A stretch of 64,000 bases of DNA from Saussurea involucrata (taxonomy: Eukaryota; Streptophyta; Magnoliopsida; Asterales; Asteraceae), in contig CM066317.1 of NCBI GenBank assembly GCA_033807775.1, positions 36,025,870-36,089,869 on the forward strand, written 5' to 3'. Position 1 is the first letter of the stretch. Each line of letters starts with the position of its first letter. The notes below the pieces were generated by a model. It was not told the origin of the DNA and searched no databases. It worked only from the letters and a program-made list of their open reading frames with translations. Both the position numbers and the translations under genes were made by a program. Positions 23,413 to 32,710 of this stretch are shown piece after piece.

Positions 23413-24364
23413 TGTTTGGGCAAAAAATCATGTCGTACGACCACGACCAGAGCAGGTAAGACGCACGTTATAATCCAAATCTTGTATTAAGATAAGGTCT
23501 CGACAAGAACCCAGAAAACATTCGTCGTCTCCCGTAAAAGGTAAGTCGTACGTCTCCCATGACGCTCGACCATAGCATCGCCCGTCCCGTACGACCGTCG
23601 CATAGAACCATGCGACCTCGACCAAACTAGCGTTAACCTTGACTGTTACGTTTGTTAAGTATTTAATGCTGGAGTCAAAGCCATTAACAGCAAGCAGCCG
23701 TAACGGACGAAGAGCATTATGGATAATCACTCCGGCGACCGTTTCCAGCCGTTGTAGCCGTTGATCAAATCATTAATGGAGCTAATTAATGACGCGATGA
23801 CTATAAAAGACAAGCTAAAGCCTCATTTCAAGGGACATCAGTTAACATCGGATATACATCAGCGAACATCACCAAGCAGCAGAGAAAATCATCCAAACTC
23901 ATAGCAAAGAACATTCAAACTCTGGAGATAAAGTACTGAAAGCCAGAACCTTACAGCGAACTCAAGAACACTCGGAGGAAAGCTCAAATATCGCTCTCGA
24001 CGCACGGCAGCAGCTTTCGGCCAACAGTTGATTACACTTTGTACTCACACACGACAAACACCTGTTTTTACATTCAAACACTTGTACTTTACATTTCGAA
24101 GTATTTCTTTCATTTGTATTGTAATCATCGTACGACCGACGCCAGTACCAAGGACGTCGCCCCTGATTGGCGACCATAGTGCAGCGACGACACCTCCTGT
24201 CGTCCGCAGGTTTTTTCCTCGCTTGAGGTTTTTCCTGCGTCATCAAATCTCTTGTCTCGTTTATTTTTTCCTCATCGCACGTCTCGTCGAAAGATCCTTT
24301 CTTTAGTTGATTAAGTCCACATCGACCTTAAGTTGTTCCTTTGGTGCGATTTTTGGCATTAACA
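23413..24364 (+). repeat. 3' LTR of element B
   Basis: 952 bp, TGTTTGGGCA...GGCATTAACA, paired with 8151-9103. It is followed by the TSD ACGGC and the resumption of gag from A. Confidence 0.93.
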
Positions 24365-24527
24365 ACGGCCTAGGACCATTTTGAGGCCCAAGAGGATTTC
24401 TTAACTGCGCGATCTCCTCAGCTGCTCTGTGATTCTGCTCTGCCATTGCATTGAGCTGATTCCTGGCGACTTCGAGCTCCTGATACATCTGAGCAACAGC
24501 TTGCTGCGGATTTCCAGGGGCTGCCAT
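24365..24527 (-). pseudogene. N-terminal end of gag of element A
   Basis: Start codon at 24527 (MAAPGNPQQAV), reading leftward to the insertion point of B. It is collinear and in frame with 8150 downward once one TSD copy is removed, which proves that B interrupted an existing gag. Upstream, the minus strand keeps TACTAAC and TTGCAG just before GAACAATGG, resembling a branch point and splice acceptor; the same arrangement precedes gag in B. Confidence 0.9.
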
Positions 24528-24610
24528 TGTTCCTGCAATAGAGAGCAGAAAAAACTCCAAGAAACTGTTAGTAGGGTGCACGTTCGTCGAGGATTTTCTC
24601 TAGATGTAGT

Positions 24611-24626
24611 CCCACAGATGGCGCCA
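24611..24626 (-). other. Primer binding site of element A
   Basis: Minus strand TGGCGCCATCTGTGGG, 3 nt from the 5' LTR at 24630. Same class as B with a single change. Confidence 0.8.
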
Positions 24627-24629
24627 AAC

Positions 24630-25478
24630 TGTTAATGCCAAAAATCTCACCAAATGGACAACTTATGGTCGATGTGGATTTAAACAACTAAAGAAATAAT
24701 CATTCGACGAGACGTGCGACGAGGATAAAAATAAAGAGACAATGGATTTGATGACGCGGGAAAAACCTCAAACGAGGAAAAAACCTGCGGACCACAGTGG
24801 GTGTCGTCGCTATACTATGGTCGCCAATGAGAGGCGATGTCCTTGGTACTGGCGTCGGTCGTACAATGATTACAATACAAATGAAGAAAATGCTTCGAAA
24901 TGTAAAGTACAAGTGTTTGAATGTAAAAACAGGTGTTTGTTGTGTGAATACAAAGTGTAAATAACTGTTGGTCGAAAGTTGTCGTCGTGCGTCAAGAGTG
25001 AGTTCTTCGAGAGAGAATGCTTCACTTGAATTTGCTGTAGAGTTCTTCTGTGTTGTCTCAAATGTCCTGAAATGATTGCTTGAACTCAATATTTATAGTC
25101 TCTGCGTCATTAAATGCTCTCTTTAACGGTTACAACGGCTAGAAACGGTCGCCGAGATGAATGTTCATAATAGTCTCCGTCCATTACGGCTGCCGGCTGT
25201 TAATGGCTTTGACTCCTGCATTTAATCAAGTGTACAAACGTAACAGTCAAGGTTAACGTTAGCTTTGGTCGAAGGTGCAATGATCTTACGCGATGGTCGT
25301 ACGGGACGGGCGATGCTATGGTCGGGCGTCATGGGAGACGTACGACTTACCTTTTACGGGAGACGACGGATGTTTTCTGGGTTCTTGTTGAGACCTTATC
25401 TTAATACAAGACTTGGATTATAACGTGCGTCTTACCTGCTCTGGTCGTGGTCGTACGACGTGATTTTTTGCCCAAACA
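24630..25478 (-). repeat. 5' LTR of element A
   Basis: 849 bp, paired with 2297-3145. A TATAAATA motif on the minus strand at about 25090-25097 is the likely core promoter of the A gag transcript. Followed on the right by the TSD CCCAC. Confidence 0.92.
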
Positions 25479-25489
25479 CCCACAATCCT

Positions 25490-25725
25490 GTATCTCCTTC
25501 CGGAATCCCGAATCCAGGACCCGGTCTCCACTTCCGGAAACCCCATACCGGAATCCGGTACTCAACCCCGGAATCCCATCCGGGATCCGGTCTCTTGTTC
25601 CCGGAACTCCCAACCCGGCTCCGGTACACACTCCCGAAATCCCCATACCGGATCTGGTACTCTCAACCCGGAACTTCACTCCGAAAGTCCCAATCCAGAA
25701 TCCGGCATTCTATCCCGGAATGGGT
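25490..25725. repeat. CCGG-rich degenerate array inside the LTR of D
   Basis: About 235 bp packed with variants of CCCGGAATCC and CCGGTCTC at irregular spacing of roughly 15-25 bp. It generates long but meaningless open frames on both strands. Position in the U3 part of a minus-strand LTR suggests an enhancer-like or expansion-prone region. Confidence 0.65.
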
Positions 25726-26394
25726 GATTTCCGGACTGTGGAACCAAAATCCCAAAATCTCATCGTTTAGATTTAATCCAAAGTTTTCAGTACAAAATCC
25801 TTCTTCAAAAAAATGCTAAGATTACTCCCTAAAGCTCGTGTACTCCCAAAATCAAACAATCCAACCACTTAACAGACCGAATTTGAAGTAAATCACCATT
25901 TTCGTTATTTCCCACAAATGTACAGCTCAGACACCAAAATACCCAAAAACCTTGATTACTGTGATCACTACTAGACAGAAAAAAATAAAGGGAAAGGAAT
26001 CGATGCTTACCAAGGTGAAGCTTTCCTGATTAAAATTTGATGCTGATTGAAGTTCTCCCTTCTCCCTTTCTCGATTCTCTCATCAGCCGCCAACACTAGG
26101 AAAAGATGGAATAAATGAGGAAAACCTAGGGATCTGCTCCCTTAAATATCTTTCATTAATTGCAGAAAGGTCCCTCCCCATCTTTTCCTTTATTAGACTT
26201 TGGCCACAAAACTCCCAAACCTTTGATAGAAAAACCCGGTTGTTACACTACCTCCACCTATATACATATATATATATATATATGCATACATATAACGATA
26301 TCCACATATACATATACACATAGACACATATGAACCAAATTAGACAAAATAGTACCTGTAAAACCTCATTAGGGTACCAAAAACAAGAAAAAAT

Positions 26395-26714
26395 TATGAA
26401 CCGTCGGTGATCCGTCGCAAATCAGCGACGGATTACTCAAATCAGTCGGTGATTTGCGACGGATCACGAACGGTTCACACGAATTAAAAAATAAAAAATA
26501 AAATAAATAAACTTCTGACGGCTTACCGACGGATTTTATTTATAAAAATGCAAAAATAAAATAATATTCGGGTCGTCTGTGATTTGTAGAAAATGTGTAC
26601 TTTTCACCCTAGTTCCGGCCGTTGGTAAGCCGTAGCTGATTCGTCGGAAATTACCGACGGTTTTAATCAATCCGTGATTTTGGTCGGTGATAGTGATTTG
26701 TTTAATAGTGTATG
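26395..26714. mobile_element. CACTA-like transposon end
   Basis: Repeated, inverted motifs such as GTCGGTGATCCGTCGC and GCGACGGAT fill about 300 bp. The right edge on the minus strand reads CACTATTAAACAAATCAC. Subterminal arrays of GACGG/CCGTC repeats next to a CACTA terminus are typical of plant CACTA (En/Spm) elements. I could not identify the opposite terminus or TSD. Confidence 0.45.
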
Positions 26715-26789
26715 TTGATATGAATGTGTATATGCTATGTATATACACATAATGTGCATGTTGTTTAGTAATCGCATATGATGTATAGA

Positions 26790-27050
26790 GAAAGGTTCAG
26801 GGGAAAATCTCAAAAAAATGAAAACTGAGGAACACTGTGATAACATTTCATCTGGACGGTATGCACTTACGCATACAAGTAAATTAAGTTGTTTTTTGGT
26901 TTTATGCACGTGTGCATTATGCATTTGTGCATATGCACATGTGCATGTTACAAATTACTTGTATGTACAAATGTATATCATCCAGATGAAGAGCTATCAG
27001 GGTGTTCCTCAATTTTTCGTTTTTTTTTATGTTTTCCGTGAACCCGACCC
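26790..27050. mobile_element. Foldback MITE 1, (TA)n-associated
   Basis: Imperfect palindrome whose ends are GGTTCAGGGGAAAA and (rightward) TTTTCCGTGAACCC. Inner parts include TCATCTGGACGGTATGCA against its complement near 26980, and ATGCACATGTGCAT-like palindromes. It closely resembles the element at 28085-28268. A TA/TG microsatellite follows it. Confidence 0.55.
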
Positions 27051-27054
27051 ATAG

Positions 27055-27090
27055 TGTATGTATGTGTATAGTATATGTGTGTATATATCT

Positions 27091-27135
<45 letters not shown>

Positions 27136-27260
27136 TGTATATATATATATGTATGTGTATATGTGAATGTAACGATAACGTGTGTGTGTGTGTGTGTGTG
27201 TTGTTTGGTAACAATATATGGTGTTAACGGGCTTTCACCACACACATATATATAGACTAC
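27055..27260. repeat. Compound TG/TA microsatellites
   Basis: Runs of (TA)n and (TG)n at about 27095-27205, giving His/Thr- and Tyr/Ile-repeat open frames that are not genes. Confidence 0.85.
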
Positions 27261-27413
27261 ATACATACACCCAATGTCCGTCTCCGATTTGGTCCGTCGT
27301 TAATTTGTTCGTCGATAATCTATCGCTGATAGTATCACCCACGATCTTTTCACCGACGGACTTTCAGCGACAGATTTGCGATGGAAATCACTTTTAATAA
27401 GGGACCAGTGATG
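27260..27413. mobile_element. Second CACTA-like end
   Basis: GTCCGTC, CCGACGGAC and CAGCGACAG motifs precede a right edge whose minus strand reads CACTGGTCCCTTATTAAAAG. Likely another CACTA subterminal region. Both this and 26395-26714 appear to be right-hand ends, so they may not belong to one element. Confidence 0.35.
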
Positions 27414-28084
27414 TAATTTTCCGTCATATGATCGATTAGTGAATGTTATTTTTTTCTTCTATTTTGTAAAACGTATGTTTTATATAAAGGCTTTAATTTT
27501 ATGAACATAGTATGTCTATATAATTAATTAACTTTGTAAGAAATAAACATATTACAATTTTGTAAACAAAACAAATATTAAAAAGCATTTATTAAACAAT
27601 TTGTTTTTTTTTTTGACGAAGAAACAATTTGTTATTGTAAACATCAAACCGGAGCTTTTGAAATATATTTCTAAAATTGGAGCCAGAATCTAATACGTTC
27701 CATTAAGATATAATTTTGACAATAAAATTAAATGAAAATGATAAAGTTAATATAATTATAAGAATATAAATAAATAAATGAAATAATCATTTTATCTCAT
27801 TTGTCGTAAATAATTTATTTTTTAGTTTATTTGTATAAAATAAGAAACACATTATTCTAAATTATTCTAAATGGTAAAATTGATCTACTTTTATATAAAT
27901 TATTCTAAATTGTAGGAATCCAGATGGCAGCCAAAAGAAGGTAAAGGAGAGGGTCCTGCTGAAATAAAAACTATGGAGACTACAAGAATGTGGAATTAAT
28001 TTGACAGATGGGGACAATACACATGCATCAAACTCATTATTGATTGAAGCTGTAAAGTTGGTGTGTATATATATATATAACTAT
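27414..28084. other. AT-rich intergenic DNA
   Basis: About 670 bp of very AT-rich sequence with no gene, clear terminal repeats or conserved motif. A short (TA)n run at about 28065 leads into foldback MITE 2. Confidence 0.6.
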
Positions 28085-28268
28085 ATAGGGTCAGGTTTAG
28101 GAGAAAACTTGAAAAAAATTAGAAAATTAAAGAACACTTTAGTGGTCCTTCATCTGGACGGTATACACTTGTACATACATGTAATTTGTAACATGCACAC
28201 GTGCATATGCACAAGTGCATTATGCATATAATTTTTTTTTGAGGTTTTCCCCTTAACCTCTCTTTAAC
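28085..28268. mobile_element. Foldback MITE 2, (TA)n-associated
   Basis: Related to 26790-27050: GGGTCAGGTTTAGGAGAAAA at left, the shared TCATCTGGACGGTAT(A/G)CACTT block and palindromic GCACACGTGC/TGCACAAGTGCA sequences. It has TA repeats on both sides, as if inserted into a TA microsatellite. Confidence 0.55.
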
Positions 28269-28272
28269 TATA

Positions 28273-28303
<31 letters not shown>

Positions 28304-28770
28304 CATGGAGAGAAAATGAGGAACAAACGAAAAGAGGGTTAACTTATGAAAAATATAATGGTCAAATCACATGTGATTTACAATATGTTGGAAAAAACAA
28401 CGACAATTGGTCAATGCAACCAATTAAGGTCTAGTAAAACTCGTACATGTGAGAGTTCGATTGGTTAATTCACAACTAAGAGAACGTGAGGAGCACTCCC
28501 ATGCTTCTGATCACATATGATTTACAACGCTAAAAAATCGGACATAATCGAATTTTCGCGCAAAAGTAGCGCGACTTGGTTCGCGACGCGTGCAAATCGC
28601 GGATCATTAATGATCCACAACTGCCAATCACATGTGATCCATAACTGTCGATTCTCATCCAGATCAGTTGTGAATCACATGTGATCCACAACTGCCAATC
28701 ACATGTGATTCATAACTATCAATTGCTCCTCACGTTCTCTTAAATTGGTACGCTCCTCGTTTGAACCCGC

Positions 28771-28772
<2 letters not shown>
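28304..28772. mobile_element. Foldback MITE 3 inside a (TA)n microsatellite
   Basis: Lies between TA arrays at about 28270-28303 and 28773-28864. It contains an inner inverted repeat (AAGAGAACGTGAGGAGCA at about 28479 and its complement at about 28723-28740). Five copies of a palindrome ATCACATGTGAT or close variant occur at about 28368, 28509, 28626, 28671 and 28696. Its right end, read on minus, GTTCAAACGAGGAGC, matches the left end of the element at 32707. Confidence 0.6.

Positions 28773-28864
<92 letters not shown>
28773..28864. repeat. (AT)n microsatellite
   Basis: An uninterrupted AT dinucleotide tract of about 92 bp. The Ile-Tyr open frames it creates are artefacts. Confidence 0.97.
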
Positions 28865-28866
<2 letters not shown>

Positions 28867-29164
28867 CCAGAGTACTTCTAAATATGAGTAAAATACAACC
28901 ACGTAGAGCCATGAGCAGAATACCCTATCTCTAATAATTAAAGTCTAATTTCAATTGAAATTCACTGAAATTCATTACAAATATGATCTAAAAAAAGTAA
29001 AACTTAAAATGTTAAATCAATACAATAAGTTCAATGAAGTGTTAAATCAATACAATAAGTTCAAGAAAATGTTTTCTTTTTCTAATACAAATAACAAATT
29101 TAAGTAAATATATATTCAAAAAATCAGAGAGAAGACTAAATCAATATCTTTGAATATTTCTGCA
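28865..29164. other. AT-rich region downstream of the MIF gene
   Basis: Holds no gene. It contains a short tandem duplication built on GTTAAATCAATACAATAAGTTC at about 29012 and 29041. It is the 3' flank of the MIF gene, and no distinct poly(A) signal could be assigned. Confidence 0.6.
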
Positions 29165-29428
29165 TTAATTATCAGAAGTTGAAGAACACTCACAAGCAAC
29201 CTCATCTACATCTCTCCGGTGGAAATTCCGGTGGCAGCCACAGGCGGCGCATGACAGCGCACCTCTTGTTCCTTCGTCTCCGTTTGCCATGAACTCTCGA
29301 CACCCATCTACCGCATACCGGCCTATGCTAGCCGCATGGTTCTTTAAGCATTGTCCGTAATGAACCGTTCGAATCACCGATGGGCTTGAAGTTCTATTCT
29401 TCTTTATCACTACTTGCTGTTTCTTCAT
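29165..29428 (-). CDS. MIF: MINI ZINC FINGER (MIF) protein, single exon
   Basis: An intact 87-residue protein. The N-terminus is short and basic (MKKQQVVIKK), followed by the plant ZF-HD dimerisation zinc finger at about residues 23-71. Landmarks are HYGQCLKNHAA, YAVDGCREFMA and CAACGCHRNFHRR. Expected metal-binding Cys/His residues are present: C27, H31, C43, C60, C63, C65, H66 and H70. There is no homeodomain, which defines the MIF class rather than full ZF-HD factors. MIF proteins are known to dimerise with ZF-HD transcription factors and inhibit their DNA binding or nuclear entry, acting in hormone response and floral meristem control. Length is close to Arabidopsis MIF3. It is the only host gene recognised here, surrounded by transposons. 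The absence of stops and full motif conservation suggest it is functional. Confidence 0.95.
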   Translation of the reverse strand: MKKQQVVIKKNRTSSPSVIRTVHYGQCLKNHAASIGRYAVDGCREFMANGDEGTRGALSCAACGCHRNFHRRDVDEVACECSSTSDN

Positions 29429-29885
29429 TGCTTTCCCCTCTATCTCTCTCTAAAGAAATCTTGAGAGATGAGAGAGATATGTCTATTTGAAGAAACCCTA
29501 GCAATGGAGGGTTGGAAAAATGAGTTTCCTACTTGGGAAAAAACGATTTGAAATGCCATGGAGGAGGATTATATATGGTTTGGAACTTGTATCATATATA
29601 GTATTTTATTTATTTATATATTATATGTAAAGTTTTTTGAGAGAGAATACAATATTATCTCCAATGAACAGATGAACTTGTATTTTATATATAGTACCAA
29701 ATGTAAATTTAATTTTGTAGAACAACAACTATGGATTTTATATCTGGGTTACCTAATATATAACATAATATATAAGTAAATTCGATGGAACTCATTTTTC
29801 ACCGTGTAATTGAGGATAAGTCATAATCATTGATCAAAATTTAGAAAATAATCAATGATTATAACAAAATAAGATTAATTGAGAT
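29429..29885 (-). promoter_or_regulatory. Upstream region of the MIF gene
   Basis: The 5' flank contains a CT/GA-rich stretch just before the start codon (about 29436-29480) and a candidate TATA box on the minus strand at 29568-29575. The remainder is AT-rich, ending at a foldback element at about 29886. No other gene is visible. Confidence 0.5.
29568..29575 (-). promoter_or_regulatory. Candidate TATA box of MIF
   Basis: Minus strand TATATAAT, about 140 bp before the ATG. In AT-rich sequence such matches are common, so this is tentative. Confidence 0.35.
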
Positions 29886-30004
29886 GTGATTAGGGACAAA
29901 ATTTGAAATTTGAATTAAAGTCTACCTTATTTGATTTTTACTTTCTTTTTTAATTAAAAAACTTTTACTTCCTTAAATTTTAAAATAAATTATCTTAAAA
30001 ATTA

Positions 30005-31388
30005 GGGAATTTAATTAAAATACCCAAACTTTGACTTTGACTTACCAAAATACTCATTTTATAAACCATTTTGCAAAAATACCCATTTTTTCCGCGATTG
30101 GGTCCGCGATCGCGGACCAAGGTCCATTTTGAAAATTTTTATCCCGCGATCAAACCACTGTCCCGCGAATAGTCCCTCTACACACACACAAAATTGTGAA
30201 TTTTCAATTGATATTTACACTTTCAACCCCTATACTTATTTACTTACTTTACTTTATACATTTTATTTTCATAATTTTAATTTAACATTTAACACATATA
30301 ATCGTTTATTAACTAAAATATGTTAAAAAAATACGTTTTAATTTTAACAAGTTACACCATTATAATCGTTTCTTCGATACGTTCGAAATGAGCCCAATAT
30401 TGAATATTTTTTGATTTATTTATTTTAATATATATCATATATACTACATAAAAATATTTTTTATATTTAAAATTCATATTCTTATAGTTAATTATTTAAT
30501 TTATGGTACTCTTATAGTTAAAATACGTTTTATTTATTATCGATGGTCCAAGTGTAAGTATTAAAAATTGGCGGAGACTTTGTGATGGACAGACATCGAT
30601 CCTTTTGTGCATACTCTATAACTGCAAATACTTCAGCTCCAAACACACATGAATCATTATTCGCCAAATACACATTTTCACAATTATTAAATGAGTCCAG
30701 TGATACCAACTTGTCAAAACCTCATTTCATATTCTTCTCGTGAAACCTTTTCCTATTGTCATTCACGATATCTATAAACACATACAAATAATAATAATTT
30801 AAAACGATTTAATGAATTAGTTAATATATAATTATTATGTTAATGCGATAGGAGTGTAAAACAAAATTGAAAAAAATAAGAGATGTACCATAAATTAAAT
30901 AATTAACTATAAGGTATAAATTGTAAATATTAAAATTATTTTTATGTAGTATATATGATATATAATAAAATAAATAAATCCAAAAATATTCAATATTTGG
31001 CTCATTTCGAAGGTATCGAAGAGACGAGTACAATGGTGTAACTTGTTAAAATTAAAACGTATTTTTTTAACGTATTTTAGTTAATTAATAAACGATTATA
31101 TGTGTTAAATGTAAAATTAAAATTATGAAAGTAAAAGATATAAAGTAAAGTAAGTAAATAAGTATAGGGGTTGAAAGTGTAAAGATCAATTGAAATTCAC
31201 AATTTTGTGTGTGTAGCGGGACTATTCGCCGGACAGTGGTTCGATCGCAGGATAAAAATTTTCAAAATGGACCCTGGTCCGCGATCGCGGACCCAATCGT
31301 GGAAAAAATGGGTATTTTGCAAAATGGTTTAGAAAATGGGTATTTTGGTAAGTCAAAGTCAAACTTTGGGTATTTTAATTAATTTTCC
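30005..31388. mobile_element. Pack-MULE-like element with 0.5-kb TIRs and 9-bp TSD
   Basis: Terminal inverted repeats of about 504 bp (30005-30508 and 30886-31388) begin GGGAATTTAATTAAAATACC or a close variant. The perfect 9-bp duplication TAAAAATTA at 29996-30004 and 31389-31397 is diagnostic of Mutator-like insertion. The 377-bp centre holds a captured MATH-domain gene fragment. There is no transposase. The long arms could fold into a hairpin RNA. Confidence 0.9.
30565..30776 (-). pseudogene. Captured MATH (TRAF-like) domain gene fragment
   Basis: Reading the minus strand gives RKRFHEKNMK, a stop, then GFDKLVSLDSFNN, followed by LANNDSCVFGAEVFAV. This is the plant MATH-domain signature, in which the stop falls at a normally conserved Trp (TGG to TGA). 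About 70 codons are present, the C-terminal part of one MATH repeat, with no start codon and no BTB or other partner domain. It lies exactly between the two arms of the MULE, so it is a transduplicated host gene piece. Its parent gene is not in this window. Confidence 0.8.
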
Positions 31389-31514
31389 TAAAAATTACTA
31401 ATATATTAATGAAACAAATTATATCAAAAAAACGAGAATTTTGTGCTCTTCGACATAACATCCTTCTTGATATAGTTTTTTTAACCGTTTTTTACGTAAA
31501 ATGTCATATGTGTT

Positions 31515-32100
31515 ATATTCATTATGAATATGTATGCACATCACCGGGTGTCACATTCAGTATGAATAACAAATGTGAACGTTCATTCAATATTCATGAT
31601 GAATAATACAATATTCATGATTAATAATAAAGTATTCAGGATGATAATACACGAGTTCATGATTCAATGAATCGTGTATTATTCACCGTGAATGTTGTAT
31701 TATTCATCATGAATGGTACATTTTTCATGATAAATAATAAATGAATGACCCGTGAAAGTGTGGGCACATGACGCGCTTTCTTTTGTTCCCGATTTACAAC
31801 CGAAACTTGGTTTTATTCATTATGAATATGTATGTACATCTTCGGGTGTCTACATTCAGTATGAATAACAAATGTGAACATTCATTCACTATTCATGATG
31901 AATAATACAGTATTTAGAATGAATAATACAACATTTGTGATGAATAAAACACGAATTCATGAATCGTGTATTATTCACCTTGAATGTTGTATTATTCATC
32001 TTGAATGAAATATTCATAATGAGTAATACATGAATCACTCGTGAAGGTGTGGAGACGTGACGCACTTTTTTTTGTTCCCCGGTTCACAACCAAAACTCGA
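31515..32100. repeat. Two tandem units of about 295 bp rich in ATTCATNATGAAT palindromes
   Basis: Units at about 31515-31810 and 31811-32100 share TTCATTATGAATATGTATG, ACATTCAGTATGAATAAC and the same 3' section ending in TTTTGTTCCC plus AACC(G/A)AAACT. Within each unit ATTCAT and ATGAAT alternate many times, so the DNA is locally palindromic. Located in the loop of the foldback element. Confidence 0.75.
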
Positions 32101-32628
32101 TGTGTTCTCGATTCGTCTCTATGAGTGTTGGGTTACGGTTATGAATAATGTGATGCCTTACGACGTTGAAGAAAGTGTTGAAAAAGGTGTTGTCGAGTTC
32201 GGACTCACGTTGTTGAGGTGTTGTACACACTTGAACGTACATTAATATTCATTATGAATATAACACACATATATACCATTTTACGTAAAAACGGTTAAAC
32301 CAAAATAAATATATATCGAGATGGATGTCATATCGAAGAACACAAAATTCTCGTTTTTTATATAATTTCTTTGATTAAAATATTATTAATTTTTAAGATA
32401 ATTTATTTTAAACTTTAAGGGGGTAAAACTTTTTAATTAAAAAAGAATATAAAATGTCAAATATAGTAGGCGTGAGATTGAAGTTATCTTCCTTTTTTAC
32501 CCCTAATCACTTTAATAAATAATTTTAATTAAAAACTCTATTTAATATGAGTTGTTGGATCAATAGAGATGAAGGGGCCAAGATCGTTCTTATGTGCACA
32601 ATGAAAAATGAGTTTTCATTTGAACATT

Positions 32629-32706
<78 letters not shown>
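32629..32706. repeat. (CT)n(TA)n microsatellite
   Basis: CT repeats to about 32653 followed by TA repeats to about 32704, abutting foldback MITE 4. Confidence 0.95.

Positions 32707-32710
<4 letters not shown>

Larger units (their letters stand above)
8151..24364 (+). mobile_element. Element B: non-autonomous Tat-like gypsy element, split by element C
   Basis: B sits inside gag of A, flanked by the 5-bp TSD ACGGC at 8146-8150 and 24365-24369. Its LTRs are 953 and 952 bp, about 2% different by hand count. Without C it is about 7.26 kb. It has the same gene plan as A but the opposite orientation: gag-protease on plus and the spliced antisense gene on minus, with no RT, RNase H or integrase. 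The lower LTR divergence than in A agrees with later insertion. Confidence 0.93.
2297..25478 (-). mobile_element. Element A: non-autonomous Tat-like gypsy element, split by element B
   Basis: A has two 849-bp LTRs (2297-3145 and 24630-25478, about 3% different by hand count), TG...CA ends, the 5-bp TSD CCCAC, a PBS of the TGGCGCCATCTGTGGG type and a purine tract before the 3' LTR. Without the nested element it is about 6.96 kb. It encodes gag-protease on the minus strand and a spliced antisense gene on the plus strand, arranged tail to tail. RT, RNase H and integrase are absent, so it depended on a partner for mobilisation. Tat-lineage elements are known to carry extra antisense ORFs (for example Grande). 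Assignment to Tat rests on protease and gag style, PBS type and the antisense gene. Confidence 0.9.
1383..26247 (-). mobile_element. 5' LTR of element D, split by the A/B/C nest
   Basis: The LTR lies in two pieces, 1383-2296 and 25484-26247, about 1678 bp together. The outer ends form an inverted repeat, TGTAACAACC at 1383 and GGTTGTTACA ending at 26247, next to a Met-tRNA PBS on the minus strand. The 5-bp sequence CCCAC at 2292-2296 is duplicated at 25479-25483 around the inserted element A. Length, ends and PBS fit a Ty3/gypsy Tekay-like chromovirus LTR. A fragment of a related LTR is at 61130-62014. The other LTR of D is outside the window. Confidence 0.8.
29886..32510. mobile_element. Foldback element interrupted by a MULE
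   Basis: Left arm (29886-30004 continuing at 31398-31530) and right arm (about 32290-32510) are inverted copies. Examples are GTGATTAGGG at 29886 against CCCTAATCAC ending at 32510, and ACGAGAATTTTGTG at left against its complement at about 32345. The MULE at 30005-31388 sits inside the left arm. The centre carries two tandem units of about 295 bp. No transposase and no convincing TSD were found, so its class is open. Confidence 0.6.

Noticed and set aside
25401..25819. Several overlapping 65-119 codon frames on both strands
   Set aside because: Caused by the CCGG-rich array in the LTR of D; no start context or domain.
26395..27413. A single complete CACTA transposon
   Set aside because: Both visible termini appear to face the same way, and no left terminus or 3-bp TSD was found, so I report two separate ends.
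28699..28912. Ile-Tyr repeat frames
   Set aside because: Pure translation of an (AT)n microsatellite.
31515..32100. Regularly spaced palindromes that might suggest a CRISPR-like array
   Set aside because: Spacing is irregular, spacers are themselves repeats, there are no cas genes, and the setting is a plant foldback element.
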